Below are positions 23,550-32,605 of a stretch of 64,000 nt of DNA, one piece after another. Under the pieces are notes generated by a model that was not told where the DNA came from, did not search any database, and saw nothing but the letters and a program-made list of their open reading frames with translations. Position 1 is the first letter of the stretch. Every line of letters starts with the position of its first letter. The stretch lies in NCBI GenBank assembly GCA_018266255.1, contig JAFEAT010000007.1:372001-436000 (forward strand). The letters run 5' to 3'. This stretch comes from Cyanobacteria bacterium SZAS-4. Lineage in GTDB: Bacteria; Cyanobacteriota; Vampirovibrionia; Obscuribacterales; Obscuribacteraceae. The translations under genes were made by a program, and so were the position numbers.

Positions 23550-26066
23550 ATGAAGAGTATTCAGAAGGAGCAGGTTCTCAGGTTGAACTGCCCCGGGTTT
23601 GGTGAGGAATCGTATCTCACCATCGGTAAAGCGAAACCGCTAGACAACTATGACGTCATCGTTGCTAATCCGGTCAGCATCCTTCATCTCTTCGATCGCG
23701 AACCAGATGTCTTGAAAGAAATTGATGGGAAGCTCGATGAGGGGCTAACATCATTTGCACTGAAAAATGATTCACTGCTGCAAGCGCTCGAATCAGATTT
23801 AAAAAAGCGGATTTTTGAACTAGTCAGCTTCCTTGAGCGTGGCGGATTGCTCGTCTACTACCTCTGCCGCCCGTTTTTGCTGCAGGGCACTTCGCTTTCC
23901 ATGGACAATTATTTTTGGTTGGAAAGCTTGGCGCCTGACACTCCAGTAGAAAACAATGTCCGCCATATGAGCGCAGTCTCGCACGGACGCACCATCGAAC
24001 CAACAGAGCAGGCTGATAAATCAGAGTTCGCCAGCTACTTTCAACAAAGTGGTCTGGAATGGAACACAATCATTCGTACAGACTTTCTCACCGAAGGTTA
24101 CATAGTGCTCGCCACTGCCGGTCCAAGAAAGTGCATCGCGGCTCATCTTATTGCAGGCGATAACGGCGGCAGAATTATTTTCCTCCCCGCTCCTTATTCT
24201 CCAGATTTTGACCGCACATTAATGGATTGCGTAAACAACTGGTACGTCAAGCGTAGTGGCGAAGAGGAACCTGTCGCTGTGGCGGCGAATGCGGCAGGGG
24301 CCGGTCAAAAGTTTCCGCAGCCAGATAACTCATTTTTGAAGCCAGAACCGATTGCGGTTCCCGCTGGAGACAAGCAAACGGCTAAACCAGCCGTCGCCGC
24401 TCAAGCTCAGCAGCCAGCCGCTGTAGCAGCTCAAACAGCGCCGACGGTATCGCGAACTGGACTACCGGCTCAGAATTCCGGCTCCCCTAGTTCTTCCAAA
24501 ACTGGAATGCCGGCTCAACCAGCTGCTGCAATAGTTTCTCCAAGTTCTTCAAGAACGGGAATTCCGGCTCAGACTCAAGCTACTGGCGGCTCACCCAGTG
24601 CATCCAGAACCGGTATGCCGTCGCAAAACCCCTCCACATCGCGAACCGGGCTTCCACCTGTGCAAAAGTTCGACGCACGAGTTTCGCGTAGTCAGCCGCA
24701 AGGACCGTCTGATTCAGACAATGCGAAAAAGAAAATGACTGCCGAGGAGATTCTTGAATCAGTTTCGGCTCAAGCTGAAGTGGTTGAAGCACCAGCCGAA
24801 AAACAGCCGTTCAACGAACGCACAACCGCAGACATTGGAACCGCGTTCAACAGTCTCAATCAACCACTGCCACAACACAATGCTGACCAAGCTGGGGTGC
24901 CGAGTGCCGCAGATTTGCTCAAAGAACTTGAATCGGTAGGTACTAAGGCTCCTGGTGCAGCTGCAGCAGAAGAGACAGGCAAAGACGAAGATGCCAGCGA
25001 AGCTGGATCCAGAAATCTTCTCAAAGAGATGGAGAGCCTGGCTGGTCCGCCGCAAACAACACAGTCAACTTTGTCAACGCCATCACAACCAACACCGTCA
25101 AAAGCGGTTGAATCAATTGCTGACAAACCAAGCACCGATTTTTCCAACTACAAATTTGCTGCAGAAGACACCAACGTTGGAGATCCTGGATATCAATACG
25201 GCATCGAGGAGCAAACGGCGGCCAGTAAGCAGCCTGCTAAACCAGCATCGAAGTTCGAAGCAGCTGCTAAGTCAGGGGCACCATCGGCGCCACCGCAAGG
25301 AATTAGCAAATCCGAGCCAGTTAAGGCCACCAGCCAAGATTCTGGCAATAACAACCATGAAACTGAAACGCCTGAAGCAAAGGATCTAATTAAGAAGATG
25401 GAAGAAATGACCAAAGCCCCAGCGTCGGAATGGTGCGCAGAGTACTCGTTCTCCGACCTCGATGACTTGCGCCGTGAAAAGTCTGCTTTGGTAGACTCAA
25501 TCAAACAAGCGCAAACAAAAATTTCTTCGATCGACACTAAAATCTCGCAACTCGATGGACTCAAAAACGCACTTCTATCATCTGACGGCGAAGACCTGAT
25601 GAACGCCAGCGCAATCGTTTTCAAACGCTTAGGCTGGGGTGCAGAGAGCAACGCCGGCACATCCAGTGAATTGCTTCTGTCTGCCGACCGTCCTGAAGCG
25701 ATAGTGCGAGTTCTGAGAACAAACTCTCAACCGAAAAGTTCGGACATCGCTCAACTTGCTCAATCAGTAATCACCTTCTGGGGCGAACACGAAGTTGAAC
25801 CGAAGGGCGTGCTGGTCTCTTGCACCTGGGCGAACAGACCGCCTTCAGAACGCAACGAGCCGGACTACACAGACGCCTTGTCTGAATTTGCTCAAAAGAA
25901 GAATTTGGCTTTGATGACGACGATGCAATTACTTTGCATTTATAGAGACTTGGAAATGGGAAAAGCCAATGCCGAAGAGATTCGGAAACGTATTTTGGAA
26001 ACTAACGGAAAACTCTTGGGATACTCCCTTGAGCACACCATGACAAAGGCAACGGCTAGCTCATAG
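23550..26066 (+). CDS. Long disordered protein with N-terminal Rossmann-like domain and nuclease-fold-like C-terminus
   Basis: An 838-residue protein I cannot name. Residues 1-230 alternate strands and helices (YDVIVANPVSILHLF, ELVSFLERGGLLVYYL, IIFLPAPYSPDF), resembling a glutamine-amidotransferase-like Rossmann fold without an evident active-site triad. Residues 245-620 are low-complexity, rich in A, P, S, T and Q, including repeated SRTG-(L/M/I)-PAQ units at about 24445-24660. Residues 640-690 form a coiled coil. The last 150 residues (IVFKRLGWGAE, AIVRVL, KGVLVSCTWANRPPSER, LSEFAQKKNLALMTTMQLL) look like a PD-(D/E)XK-type nuclease fold, often degenerate. No signal peptide or membrane segment. 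The pseudo-receiver gene follows 119 bases downstream. Function unknown. Confidence 0.6.
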   Translation: MKSIQKEQVLRLNCPGFGEESYLTIGKAKPLDNYDVIVANPVSILHLFDREPDVLKEIDGKLDEGLTSFALKNDSLLQALESDLKKRIFELVSFLERGGLLVYYLCRPFLLQGTSLSMDNYFWLESLAPDTPVENNVRHMSAVSHGRTIEPTEQADKSEFASYFQQSGLEWNTIIRTDFLTEGYIVLATAGPRKCIAAHLIAGDNGGRIIFLPAPYSPDFDRTLMDCVNNWYVKRSGEEEPVAVAANAAGAGQKFPQPDNSFLKPEPIAVPAGDKQTAKPAVAAQAQQPAAVAAQTAPTVSRTGLPAQNSGSPSSSKTGMPAQPAAAIVSPSSSRTGIPAQTQATGGSPSASRTGMPSQNPSTSRTGLPPVQKFDARVSRSQPQGPSDSDNAKKKMTAEEILESVSAQAEVVEAPAEKQPFNERTTADIGTAFNSLNQPLPQHNADQAGVPSAADLLKELESVGTKAPGAAAAEETGKDEDASEAGSRNLLKEMESLAGPPQTTQSTLSTPSQPTPSKAVESIADKPSTDFSNYKFAAEDTNVGDPGYQYGIEEQTAASKQPAKPASKFEAAAKSGAPSAPPQGISKSEPVKATSQDSGNNNHETETPEAKDLIKKMEEMTKAPASEWCAEYSFSDLDDLRREKSALVDSIKQAQTKISSIDTKISQLDGLKNALLSSDGEDLMNASAIVFKRLGWGAESNAGTSSELLLSADRPEAIVRVLRTNSQPKSSDIAQLAQSVITFWGEHEVEPKGVLVSCTWANRPPSERNEPDYTDALSEFAQKKNLALMTTMQLLCIYRDLEMGKANAEEIRKRILETNGKLLGYSLEHTMTKATASS

Positions 26067-26185
26067 TTAAGACGGGTACCATGTACGGTCGCCATGAAAT
26101 ATGTGAGACTAATGGACGGACAGATGTTGTCACATCGTCAAGTTGATTGGCACCGCATTTGATACCATGACGGGGAAGCAAACCA

Positions 26186-26863
26186 GTGAACTTACCAACA
26201 ATAGTTGTTTGCGATAATAATGCAGGCCAAAAAGAAGCGATTGAAGCCTTGATTTCAGCGCAACCATCTTTGATTCTGCTTGGCACAGTCAGTCGACAAC
26301 TAGCCAGTCAGCAGACACTGCAGCAAGGAATCAAAGTGATCTGGGTCGAACTAGCGCCGGATCCGCAGAAAGGATTGGCGCTACTCAATGAACTCAAAGA
26401 AAAATATCCGAAAGTGCATTACCTCGTCAGTTTCGAGACGCTGCAAGCAGACCTGGTCAAGACCGCGATGCAATTAGGAGCGGTCGAATACCTCGACATG
26501 CCAGGCGCTGCGCAACTGCTTCCACCAGCAATCGCTCGCATCAACCAGAAAGAACAGACTGCTACCACCGCGGCAAGTTCAGCTCCACAGGCTCCATTAG
26601 CTTCAAGTCGCCCCAGTGCTACGCAAGACAACTTGCAGGCACTACCGGCGGGGCACGGGTCGATAGCGCAAGGTAGGGCTGAAAGACCAACCAACACGCC
26701 CGCGGCTGAGAAAGTCAGTAACAATAGCTTACGCAAGGCTCGCACTCTCACAACAGAGGGCGATCCAAACAGCATCTTCGCATCACTTCCAAGCTGGTTA
26801 TTGCCGTCGATAATGCTTGTGATGGTGATCGTAGCGGTGCTTGTTATGATGCTGAACCACTAG
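26186..26863 (+). CDS. Tail-anchored pseudo-receiver protein
   Basis: A 225-residue protein. Residues 3-115 have a response-regulator-like alpha/beta fold: TIVVCDNNAGQKEAIEAL, VIWVELAPDPQKGLALLNELKEKYP, VHYLVSFE and AMQLGAVEYLDMP. The usual phospho-acceptor aspartate is replaced by glutamate in WVEL, and the acidic pair is D-N, so phosphorylation is doubtful, as in CpaE-like receivers. A Q/A/S-rich linker follows, then a single C-terminal membrane helix (LPSIMLVMVIVAVLVMML), so the receiver should face the cytoplasm on a membrane anchor. GTG 26186 has GGGGAAG upstream. It may act with the disordered protein before it. Confidence 0.65.
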   Translation: MNLPTIVVCDNNAGQKEAIEALISAQPSLILLGTVSRQLASQQTLQQGIKVIWVELAPDPQKGLALLNELKEKYPKVHYLVSFETLQADLVKTAMQLGAVEYLDMPGAAQLLPPAIARINQKEQTATTAASSAPQAPLASSRPSATQDNLQALPAGHGSIAQGRAERPTNTPAAEKVSNNSLRKARTLTTEGDPNSIFASLPSWLLPSIMLVMVIVAVLVMMLNH

Positions 26864-26876
26864 TAGTATCATCCAA

Positions 26877-26936
26877 TCGCGGACCCGGACGTCCTATCGC
26901 GGACCCGGACGTCCTATCGCGCATCTGGACGTCGTG
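26877..26936. repeat. 20-bp tandem repeat, three units
   Basis: Unit TCGCGGACCCGGACGTCCTA at 26877-26896 and 26897-26916 is perfect; the third copy (26917-26936) is diverged. It fills most of the convergent gap between the pseudo-receiver gene and phhB. Confidence 0.85.
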
Positions 26937-26951
26937 CAAGGACTGAACCCG

Positions 26952-27287
26952 TTACCTGGCCGCCGTCGCACATTTGTCGATTTTAGATGCCAAAATAAAG
27001 TCGTTTTCGGTCAGTCCATGACTTACGTGCGTCCAAATTTCGACACGCAATTCGCCCCAGCGCACGATCAAATCAGGGTGATGATTCTCCTTTTGGGCTA
27101 CAGCCGCCACTTTCGTAGCCAAATCCATAGCTTGTTTGAAGTTATCGAAGCGAAAACTTTTGACGATCTTTTGATGCGCTTCACATTGCCACTGATCCAG
27201 TTGTGCTAAAAGCGGTTCAATTTGTTCTGGCGTCAACGCAGGGACATCGCCTTTACAAGGCAGACAAGTTTTTTCCGACAAGCTCAC
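26952..27287 (-). CDS. phhB: Pterin-4a-carbinolamine dehydratase
   Basis: A 111-residue PCD/DCoH protein, which dehydrates 4a-hydroxy-tetrahydropterin to regenerate the pterin cofactor of aromatic amino-acid hydroxylases. The family core is clear: LDQWQCEAHQKIVKSFRFDNFKQA, then NHHPDL (catalytic HHP) and VRVEIWTH-like VEIWTHVSHGLTENDF. Start is GTG at 27285-27287, overlapping the TGA of the upstream zinc-ribbon gene as GTGA, so translation is coupled. The first 15 residues carry a CLPCKG that is not part of the fold. No hydroxylase is nearby, so its pterin partner is unknown. Confidence 0.9.
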   Translation of the reverse strand: MSLSEKTCLPCKGDVPALTPEQIEPLLAQLDQWQCEAHQKIVKSFRFDNFKQAMDLATKVAAVAQKENHHPDLIVRWGELRVEIWTHVSHGLTENDFILASKIDKCATAAR

Positions 27288-28582
27288 CGTTGACTCTCCT
27301 TGCTAAATTGATCGACAAAATCTTCTGGTTCTGCATCCGCAATTTCCATCGAAAACACATCTGCATGATCGGGAGGCAGCTCGTCTTCCTCCTCTGCGGG
27401 AAGTCGCATCAGAACTTGTTCTATGTTATACATCAAATTGAAAGTAACGCGTGACATTTGCGAATAGTTGATCGCCTCGAACCAACCGATTACAGTTGGC
27501 ACCAGAGTCCAACACATCGTCAAATAAATCAGACCTGGAACCTTTTCACCCAGATAAAATTTATGCATTCCCAGACCACCCAGCACCACAGCTAATACCA
27601 CTGCAGTTTTTTTCTGACGCCCTTCGAGCAATTGATCCGACGCAGCTTGAATCAACTGAGATTTACGTTTACGTACTGATGATGCAGTTTTCAGAGCACG
27701 CAGGTGCTTAGCATCGCTGCGCACCAAAGGGACCCCTTCTGCTCCACAGAAGCAGCGCACCCTCAAAGTTTGTCCTTTTCTTACGTGATAAATCTCTGCC
27801 TCTAACAATATTCGTTTGCACTGTCCGCAATAAAGTGGTGCCAGTTTCAGTTCGCTGCCAACCGGCGGTCTAAACGACGCGTTCTTATCTACGGCAGACA
27901 AAATATCCATTGTCGAAAGACTGAGCTGCCGCGCACGTTTCGTAAACTCATCTGCCTGTCCAGCATGAGCATCTTTATTCAATTGCGAAAGAAGCATGTA
28001 TTGCTCCGTTGCCTCACCTTTCTTTTCCAACTTTTCCAGCGCTTTTGCAAGACCTTTGCGCACGTCAATTTCTCGAACGACTCGATTTGGCAACGCTTTT
28101 GTGCGAGCGAGTGCTTCCAAAAAGCAAGTCTGAGCCTCGCCATAAGCCTCCACTTCAAGCGCGGCATTCCCCTTATCTAGCCAATCTTGGAAGGATTGAG
28201 CCAGCTCGGCCGTTTGATGGGTGTCCTCCTCGCGCTCAACTACGTGAACATCAATATTTTCAGCATGGTTGCGACCACAATTGTGACAAGTAACTTGCCA
28301 CGGCTTCAACAGCGTTTCGCATTCTGGACAAGGACGCAAATCCGTCAGGGGATCGAAACTTAGTTCTGTGGCAGAAGCAGCAGCGGCCGCATCGACAGCA
28401 GCCTCCACAGCAGCGTCAATAGGCATGTTGGCAAACGGTTCGGCCGCTGACGGTTCGATTGCTGGCGGTTCGGTTGCTGTCAATGTGGTGCCACCATCAG
28501 CCGGTGGCAAATTTTTCTCAGCGTCGGTTTCAACCGACGACTTTTCTTGCTCTTCTAAGTTTTCTTCGAATTGGTCTGACAT
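27284..28582 (-). CDS. Zinc-ribbon and TM2-domain membrane protein
   Basis: A 432-residue protein. After an acidic, alanine-rich N-terminus it has a zinc ribbon CPECETLL-x-CHNCGRN, a helical TPR-like segment (FQDWLDKGNAALEVEAYGEAQTCFLEAL), a second cysteine pair CGQCKR paired with CFCGAEG, and then a TM2 domain: basic stretch, LAVVLGGLGMHKFYLGE, LIYLTMCWTLVPTVIGWFEAINY. TM2 domains are two-helix membrane units of unknown use. ATG 28582 is preferred; an upstream extension of 16 residues looks non-coding. It is translationally coupled to phhB. Function unknown. Confidence 0.7.
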   Translation of the reverse strand: MSDQFEENLEEQEKSSVETDAEKNLPPADGGTTLTATEPPAIEPSAAEPFANMPIDAAVEAAVDAAAAASATELSFDPLTDLRPCPECETLLKPWQVTCHNCGRNHAENIDVHVVEREEDTHQTAELAQSFQDWLDKGNAALEVEAYGEAQTCFLEALARTKALPNRVVREIDVRKGLAKALEKLEKKGEATEQYMLLSQLNKDAHAGQADEFTKRARQLSLSTMDILSAVDKNASFRPPVGSELKLAPLYCGQCKRILLEAEIYHVRKGQTLRVRCFCGAEGVPLVRSDAKHLRALKTASSVRKRKSQLIQAASDQLLEGRQKKTAVVLAVVLGGLGMHKFYLGEKVPGLIYLTMCWTLVPTVIGWFEAINYSQMSRVTFNLMYNIEQVLMRLPAEEEDELPPDHADVFSMEIADAEPEDFVDQFSKESQR

Positions 28583-28730
28583 TAGTAAAACGATAGCTGA
28601 TTGCCACATTATAGTGGACAGACCTCCCAAGGAGCGTCTAACTATCGAGTTCGATTTAGCTTAACTCTGAGACTGAAGGCTAGCAAACATACAGCTTAGC
28701 GACAAATCGCTCGGCTAACACAGCGCTTAG

Positions 28731-30260
28731 CTAACGATCGTCACTCTTCTCAACAGGCAAAGAATATGCTGCCAGAGGCTTGAACGAGGGTGCAACCAAA
28801 GCATTGTCGGCAACTCCGCTGCGAATAGCAGACCAATCTCTCTTGGGATTGAGCAAATCCAACACTTCTGAATAACTCGCAGCCGTTCGATAGATAGGTG
28901 GATAAACTTTCTTTGGTGCCGCCATCGTATCTGGCAACGACGTAGATGGACCAGCGTCGCGTCCCGATGACAGCTTCGCGAAAATGTTCTGATATTCAGC
29001 TGGAGGATGTGCACCAAATTTGGCGTAAAAGAATTTGATTCCTGCGGCTTCAGCCAGCCCACCATCTTTGATTCGACTATCACCAAACATAGCAGTTTGA
29101 CTTGGTCGAACGTTCAACTCGTCCATTCGCTCCTTGAGATTGCCCAGGTGCGGCTTCTCATCAGCCTTAGACAAGACCTTGGTCTGTTCAAAAGGCTTAT
29201 CAGCATTCATAAAGTCGGCGACGCGCTGAGCTCCGTGCTCCATCAACTTGGGATCACTGAAAGACTTTGGATTGGGTGCCGGCGTTTCGAGAGCATAGAA
29301 TTCGTCCATACGTCTGGCAAGATCCATGGTGTGCAACCGAGCCAGACCGATAAAGTATGGCGCATCGCTACGAGCCATTATTCGAACTCCGTTGGCACGA
29401 AGCTTGTCGAGCGTTTCAGGAACACCGTCATAAGGCTTGAGAAGCTCACCGCGACGTTCGTCCATGACTTTCCAGAAAGGCTCGACCACCTCTTTGGTGA
29501 ACTGTTCAGGCGACATTTTGAACTTTTCTGGCAAACCTGACTGTTCCAAACTCCATGGATAGTCATGCGAGCGGTACTTATCCATGACGCCGCCAATCTT
29601 TTGATAAATTTCAAGCTCAGGAATGCGTTGCTCTGCGCTGATTTTGGCTACATTTTCCCGCACTGCAGGAGCGAAATAATCGCTGAATGGACCCATGGTG
29701 CCATCAATATCAGTCACTAAAAGCTTCAACTTCGGTGGTTTAAGCGTGTCTGCAATATTCCAGAGATTGGCCTTTACTTCGGCGCCAGAGACTTTACCTG
29801 TAATCAGGTCGAGCGCCCCCATATTCTTACCAAATATGGCGTTTGCAGCACCTTTGCCAGCCATCCCACCAGCCATCGCAAGAGGCATAGAAGAGAGAAA
29901 TGCAGTCCCTTCATGCGAAATCGTCTGTCGCAAATCACCAGTCACTTTGGTCATATCGGCGTTGGAGTCACTAGCTTGATACATCGCCGATGCTGTAGAC
30001 CCCCACAGTCCACGTGTCGCATAAGCCACCAGCGCGACATTAGCAAGGCCTCGGGGATTTGCCAGCGTGATTGCAGCGCCGACGGCAGCATCTTGCCAGT
30101 GATTCTCTAAAAACTTCGCGGTTGCACCGACCGGGTTGGTTGAGAAGTCTTTTTTAGCCTGTTGAAGATCTGACCAGGTGGTCGTCACCGCATCTTGAAG
30201 TCCTGGAGCGATTCCGTCAGTAACGACTGCAGACTCTCGCTTGAAAAAACCTTGATCCAT
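28731..30260 (-). CDS. HAD-like protein with long N-terminal extension
   Basis: A 509-residue protein. The first 170 residues contain small hydrophobic glycine/alanine-rich segments (FLENHWQDAAVGAAITLANPRGLANVALVAYATRGLWG and MPLAMAGGMAGKGAAN), possibly membrane-associated. From residue 178 a HAD phosphatase fold begins: motif I LLVTDIDGTMGPF, motif II IMARSDAPYF, lysine in the helical region, and motif IV AMFGDSRIKDGGLAEAAG. In motif I the second aspartate is kept (DID), so activity is possible. No signal peptide is evident. The gene is the first of a minus-strand pair with the TM2 protein, 148 bases apart. Confidence 0.65.
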   Translation of the reverse strand: MDQGFFKRESAVVTDGIAPGLQDAVTTTWSDLQQAKKDFSTNPVGATAKFLENHWQDAAVGAAITLANPRGLANVALVAYATRGLWGSTASAMYQASDSNADMTKVTGDLRQTISHEGTAFLSSMPLAMAGGMAGKGAANAIFGKNMGALDLITGKVSGAEVKANLWNIADTLKPPKLKLLVTDIDGTMGPFSDYFAPAVRENVAKISAEQRIPELEIYQKIGGVMDKYRSHDYPWSLEQSGLPEKFKMSPEQFTKEVVEPFWKVMDERRGELLKPYDGVPETLDKLRANGVRIMARSDAPYFIGLARLHTMDLARRMDEFYALETPAPNPKSFSDPKLMEHGAQRVADFMNADKPFEQTKVLSKADEKPHLGNLKERMDELNVRPSQTAMFGDSRIKDGGLAEAAGIKFFYAKFGAHPPAEYQNIFAKLSSGRDAGPSTSLPDTMAAPKKVYPPIYRTAASYSEVLDLLNPKRDWSAIRSGVADNALVAPSFKPLAAYSLPVEKSDDR

Positions 30261-30603
30261 GTGGATGCTTGCTCGCCTTGGGATTCCATTCTGTGAATTA
30301 TCGCGGGCAGGGGACCAGTCGAGCTACCGTGGAAATCCCATATCGGTGGTGAATCAGGCGCATTTACGGCAGATTTAATGGATAAAGGGGCATTTTGGAC
30401 ACATCTTAATTATATGGGCGTTTCGGGGTTCGATCTAAAAATAAACAGATATCGCGTAAAGGTTCAGATTCTGCGCGTTACCCGATATCGCTTTACGAAC
30501 CAGAGGCAATACCGAAAGCGCTATCCTGCTTAGGTTTGGAGCAAACGACCAGCGGCTTTCTGGAAGGCATCGCAATGGTGCCAATTTGTGGAACTATATT
30601 CAT
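30261..30603. other. Divergent gap before the chemosensory operon
   Basis: Between the HAD gene and the first cheW, running in opposite directions. It must contain the operon promoter, but no convincing -35/-10 pair was found. The GATATC pair listed separately lies about 115-155 bases before cheW. Confidence 0.4.
30440..30498. repeat. GATATC-centred palindrome pair, 36 bp apart, upstream of chemosensory operon
   Basis: Cores at 30448-30453 and 30484-30489. Flanks (GCGTAAAG, and CGTTACCC before the second core with GCTTTACG after it) are mutually complementary, so the pair could form one interrupted stem of about 13 bp. It lies in the divergent gap and is the copy best placed to influence a promoter. 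Confidence 0.8.
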
Positions 30604-31065
30604 ATGGTTGCCAAAGAAAAAACGCCTTACCTGATATTTGCTATCGACGACAAAAAACTGGCGATTGAACTCGAACTAATCGAGCAAGTCTATTCGGCCG
30701 TTGAAGTCACCCCGCTTGTTGGAGCGCCCGATTCAATTCTCGGACTGATCAACGTCCACGGCGCCATCATCGTCGTCTTGAACGTCAGAAAAAAGCTGGG
30801 ATTGAGAGAGCGTTCTATCGAATTATCAGATCAAATTTTGATCGCAAATTTAGATGATCGACAGTTGGCACTCTTGGTTGATGAAGTTGTAGAAGTGCTG
30901 CACGCTCCATCGCACAAAGCAGCTAATGGTTCGAAAACTTCAGATGAAAAACCAATCATCCAGAACGAGGACGAAACAATCGAGCTGTACGAACTACAGA
31001 ACTTCTTGTCAGAAGCGGAAGAAGACGCACTAAAAACAGCATTACAACTGGCATACACCCACTAG
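30604..31065 (+). CDS. cheW: CheW-like coupling protein (first of two)
   Basis: A 153-residue CheW-domain protein: YLIFAIDDKKLAIELELIEQVY (first subdomain), VTPLVGAPDSILGLINVHGAIIVVLNVRKKLGL (the conserved loop and strand that dock CheA and receptors) and ILIANLDDRQLALLVDEVVEVL. It links receptors to CheA in chemosensory arrays. The C-terminal 45 residues are acidic and extended beyond the fold. ATG 30604 is chosen; TTG 30586 in frame would add six residues; neither has a good ribosome site. The stop TAG overlaps the GTG start of cheR by one base, so it opens the operon. Confidence 0.88.
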   Translation: MVAKEKTPYLIFAIDDKKLAIELELIEQVYSAVEVTPLVGAPDSILGLINVHGAIIVVLNVRKKLGLRERSIELSDQILIANLDDRQLALLVDEVVEVLHAPSHKAANGSKTSDEKPIIQNEDETIELYELQNFLSEAEEDALKTALQLAYTH

Positions 31066-32498
31066 TGAAAAACGACCTGACAGATGAATCACTATTACGG
31101 CTGAGCAACCATCTTGCTCAGCACATGGGCATCAATTTTTCCGCCGAGCGATTCACCGATCTAAAAACAAAGATGACAGCGCTCGCTGATGCATTTGAGT
31201 TTGAGGACGTGGAGGAGTTTGCGGCATGGCTACTTTCCGACAAACTCAGTCGAGAGCAGATCGAACTACTGGCAGATTTTCTCACCGTGGGAGAAACATA
31301 CTTTTTTAGAGATCCAAAATCGTTTCTAGTGCTAGAGAATGAAATCTTTCCGCAATTGATTGACGCTCGCCAGAACACTCGTTTCATGCGCATCTGGAGT
31401 GCGGCTTGCTGCACTGGTGAAGAACCCTACTCAATTGCTATGCTTTTGAGAAAAATGATACCGGATGTAGATAGTTGGCAGATCAACATACTTGGCACCG
31501 ACATCAATCAGACGTTTCTTGAACGAGCGACTGAAGGACTTTATGGAGATTGGTCATTCCGTGCAACTCCTGATTTTTATAAGGAACGTTATTTCAAACC
31601 GAAGAAAAACAGATTTCAAATTGATACTCAGATCAAAAAAATGGTGCGTTTCGAATGGATGAACCTGGCGGAGCTAGAGTGCCTGGACGATCCGAACTAC
31701 AGTTCCATGGACCTGATCTTCTGTAGAAACGTGCTCATTTATTTCAGCCAGGAGCACGCCACCAAAATCATAACTTCGTTGAGCAAATGTTTGATACCAG
31801 ATGGTTACCTGTTTGTCGGTCCGAACGAACTCACGGCAAACGATGATCGTTCTTACAACTCATTGCACAGAAATGGTGCCATCGTTTTGCAAAAAGCGAA
31901 CCATATCGCCGCTGAAATACAGCGGTTGGCAGATGTTGACTCAGGAGAGGGGCTGCAAATCAAGGAGGTGGAGAGCGGCTCGGGCGCTCACATGAACCAA
32001 CAAATCCCGACCCTCGAAGAAGCTCAAGCCCGCTATGACCAGGCACTGTATCAGGAGGCTGTAGAGCTATTGCTATTACGCTGCAAAAACGGCGGAGATT
32101 TCTCAACCATGGTCCTTCTGGCTAAGAGCTTTGCCAACCACAGCGACCTAAAGAGCGCTCTAAAATGGTGCGATCAAGCCATTAAAGTGAATCGGCTGAA
32201 TGCGGCAACTCACTATCTTCGTGCCACCATTCTGCAAGAGCAAGGGGCAAACAGTGAGGCAATACACTCACTTAAACAAGCCCTGCTGATGGATTCGAGT
32301 TTCGTTCTGGCCGAATTCAATCTGGGCATACTGCTCAAGCATTCAGGCAATCTGCGGGACGCACAAAGACACTTCAAAGCCACTTTGAAACTATTGGGGA
32401 GCTACGACGATAATGATATTTTGCCAGAATCTGAAGGCACAACTGCAAGCGGCATGCGAGTTATTGTAAGCTCCTTAATGGCAGACACCCCGCATTAA
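31065..32498 (+). CDS. cheR: CheR-type receptor methyltransferase with C-terminal TPRs
   Basis: A 477-residue protein. CheR N-terminal helical domain (1-75), then the methyltransferase: VGETYFFRDPKSF (75-87), WSAACCTGEEPYSIAM (111-126, SAM loop), GTDINQTFLERA, and FCRNVLIYFS (219-228). It methylates glutamates on chemoreceptors. From about residue 320 there are TPR-like repeats (ALKWCDQAIKVNRLNAATHYLRATI and SEAIHSLKQALLMDSSFVLAEFNLG), a known CheR-TPR arrangement in non-flagellar systems. GTG 31065-31067 overlaps the preceding stop. Its own 3-prime end merges into an 18-bp tandem array that runs to the second cheW. Confidence 0.92.
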   Translation: MKNDLTDESLLRLSNHLAQHMGINFSAERFTDLKTKMTALADAFEFEDVEEFAAWLLSDKLSREQIELLADFLTVGETYFFRDPKSFLVLENEIFPQLIDARQNTRFMRIWSAACCTGEEPYSIAMLLRKMIPDVDSWQINILGTDINQTFLERATEGLYGDWSFRATPDFYKERYFKPKKNRFQIDTQIKKMVRFEWMNLAELECLDDPNYSSMDLIFCRNVLIYFSQEHATKIITSLSKCLIPDGYLFVGPNELTANDDRSYNSLHRNGAIVLQKANHIAAEIQRLADVDSGEGLQIKEVESGSGAHMNQQIPTLEEAQARYDQALYQEAVELLLLRCKNGGDFSTMVLLAKSFANHSDLKSALKWCDQAIKVNRLNAATHYLRATILQEQGANSEAIHSLKQALLMDSSFVLAEFNLGILLKHSGNLRDAQRHFKATLKLLGSYDDNDILPESEGTTASGMRVIVSSLMADTPH

Positions 32499-32605
32499 TC
32501 ACGGACGCCAGGCAAATCACAGACACCGGGCAAATCACAGACACCAGGCAAATCACAGACACCGGGCAAATCACAGACACCAAACATCAATCATGGACAC
32601 ACCAT
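32481..32605. repeat. 18-bp tandem array spanning the cheR stop and the cheW start
   Basis: Unit CAAATCACAGACACCGGG (with CAGG and GGG variants) repeats about four times at 32513-32584. The cheR end (CATTAATCACGGACGCC, stop 32496-32498) and the start of the next gene (CATCAATCATGGACACACC, ATG 32593) are further diverged units, so both gene boundaries lie inside the array. Confidence 0.85.
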
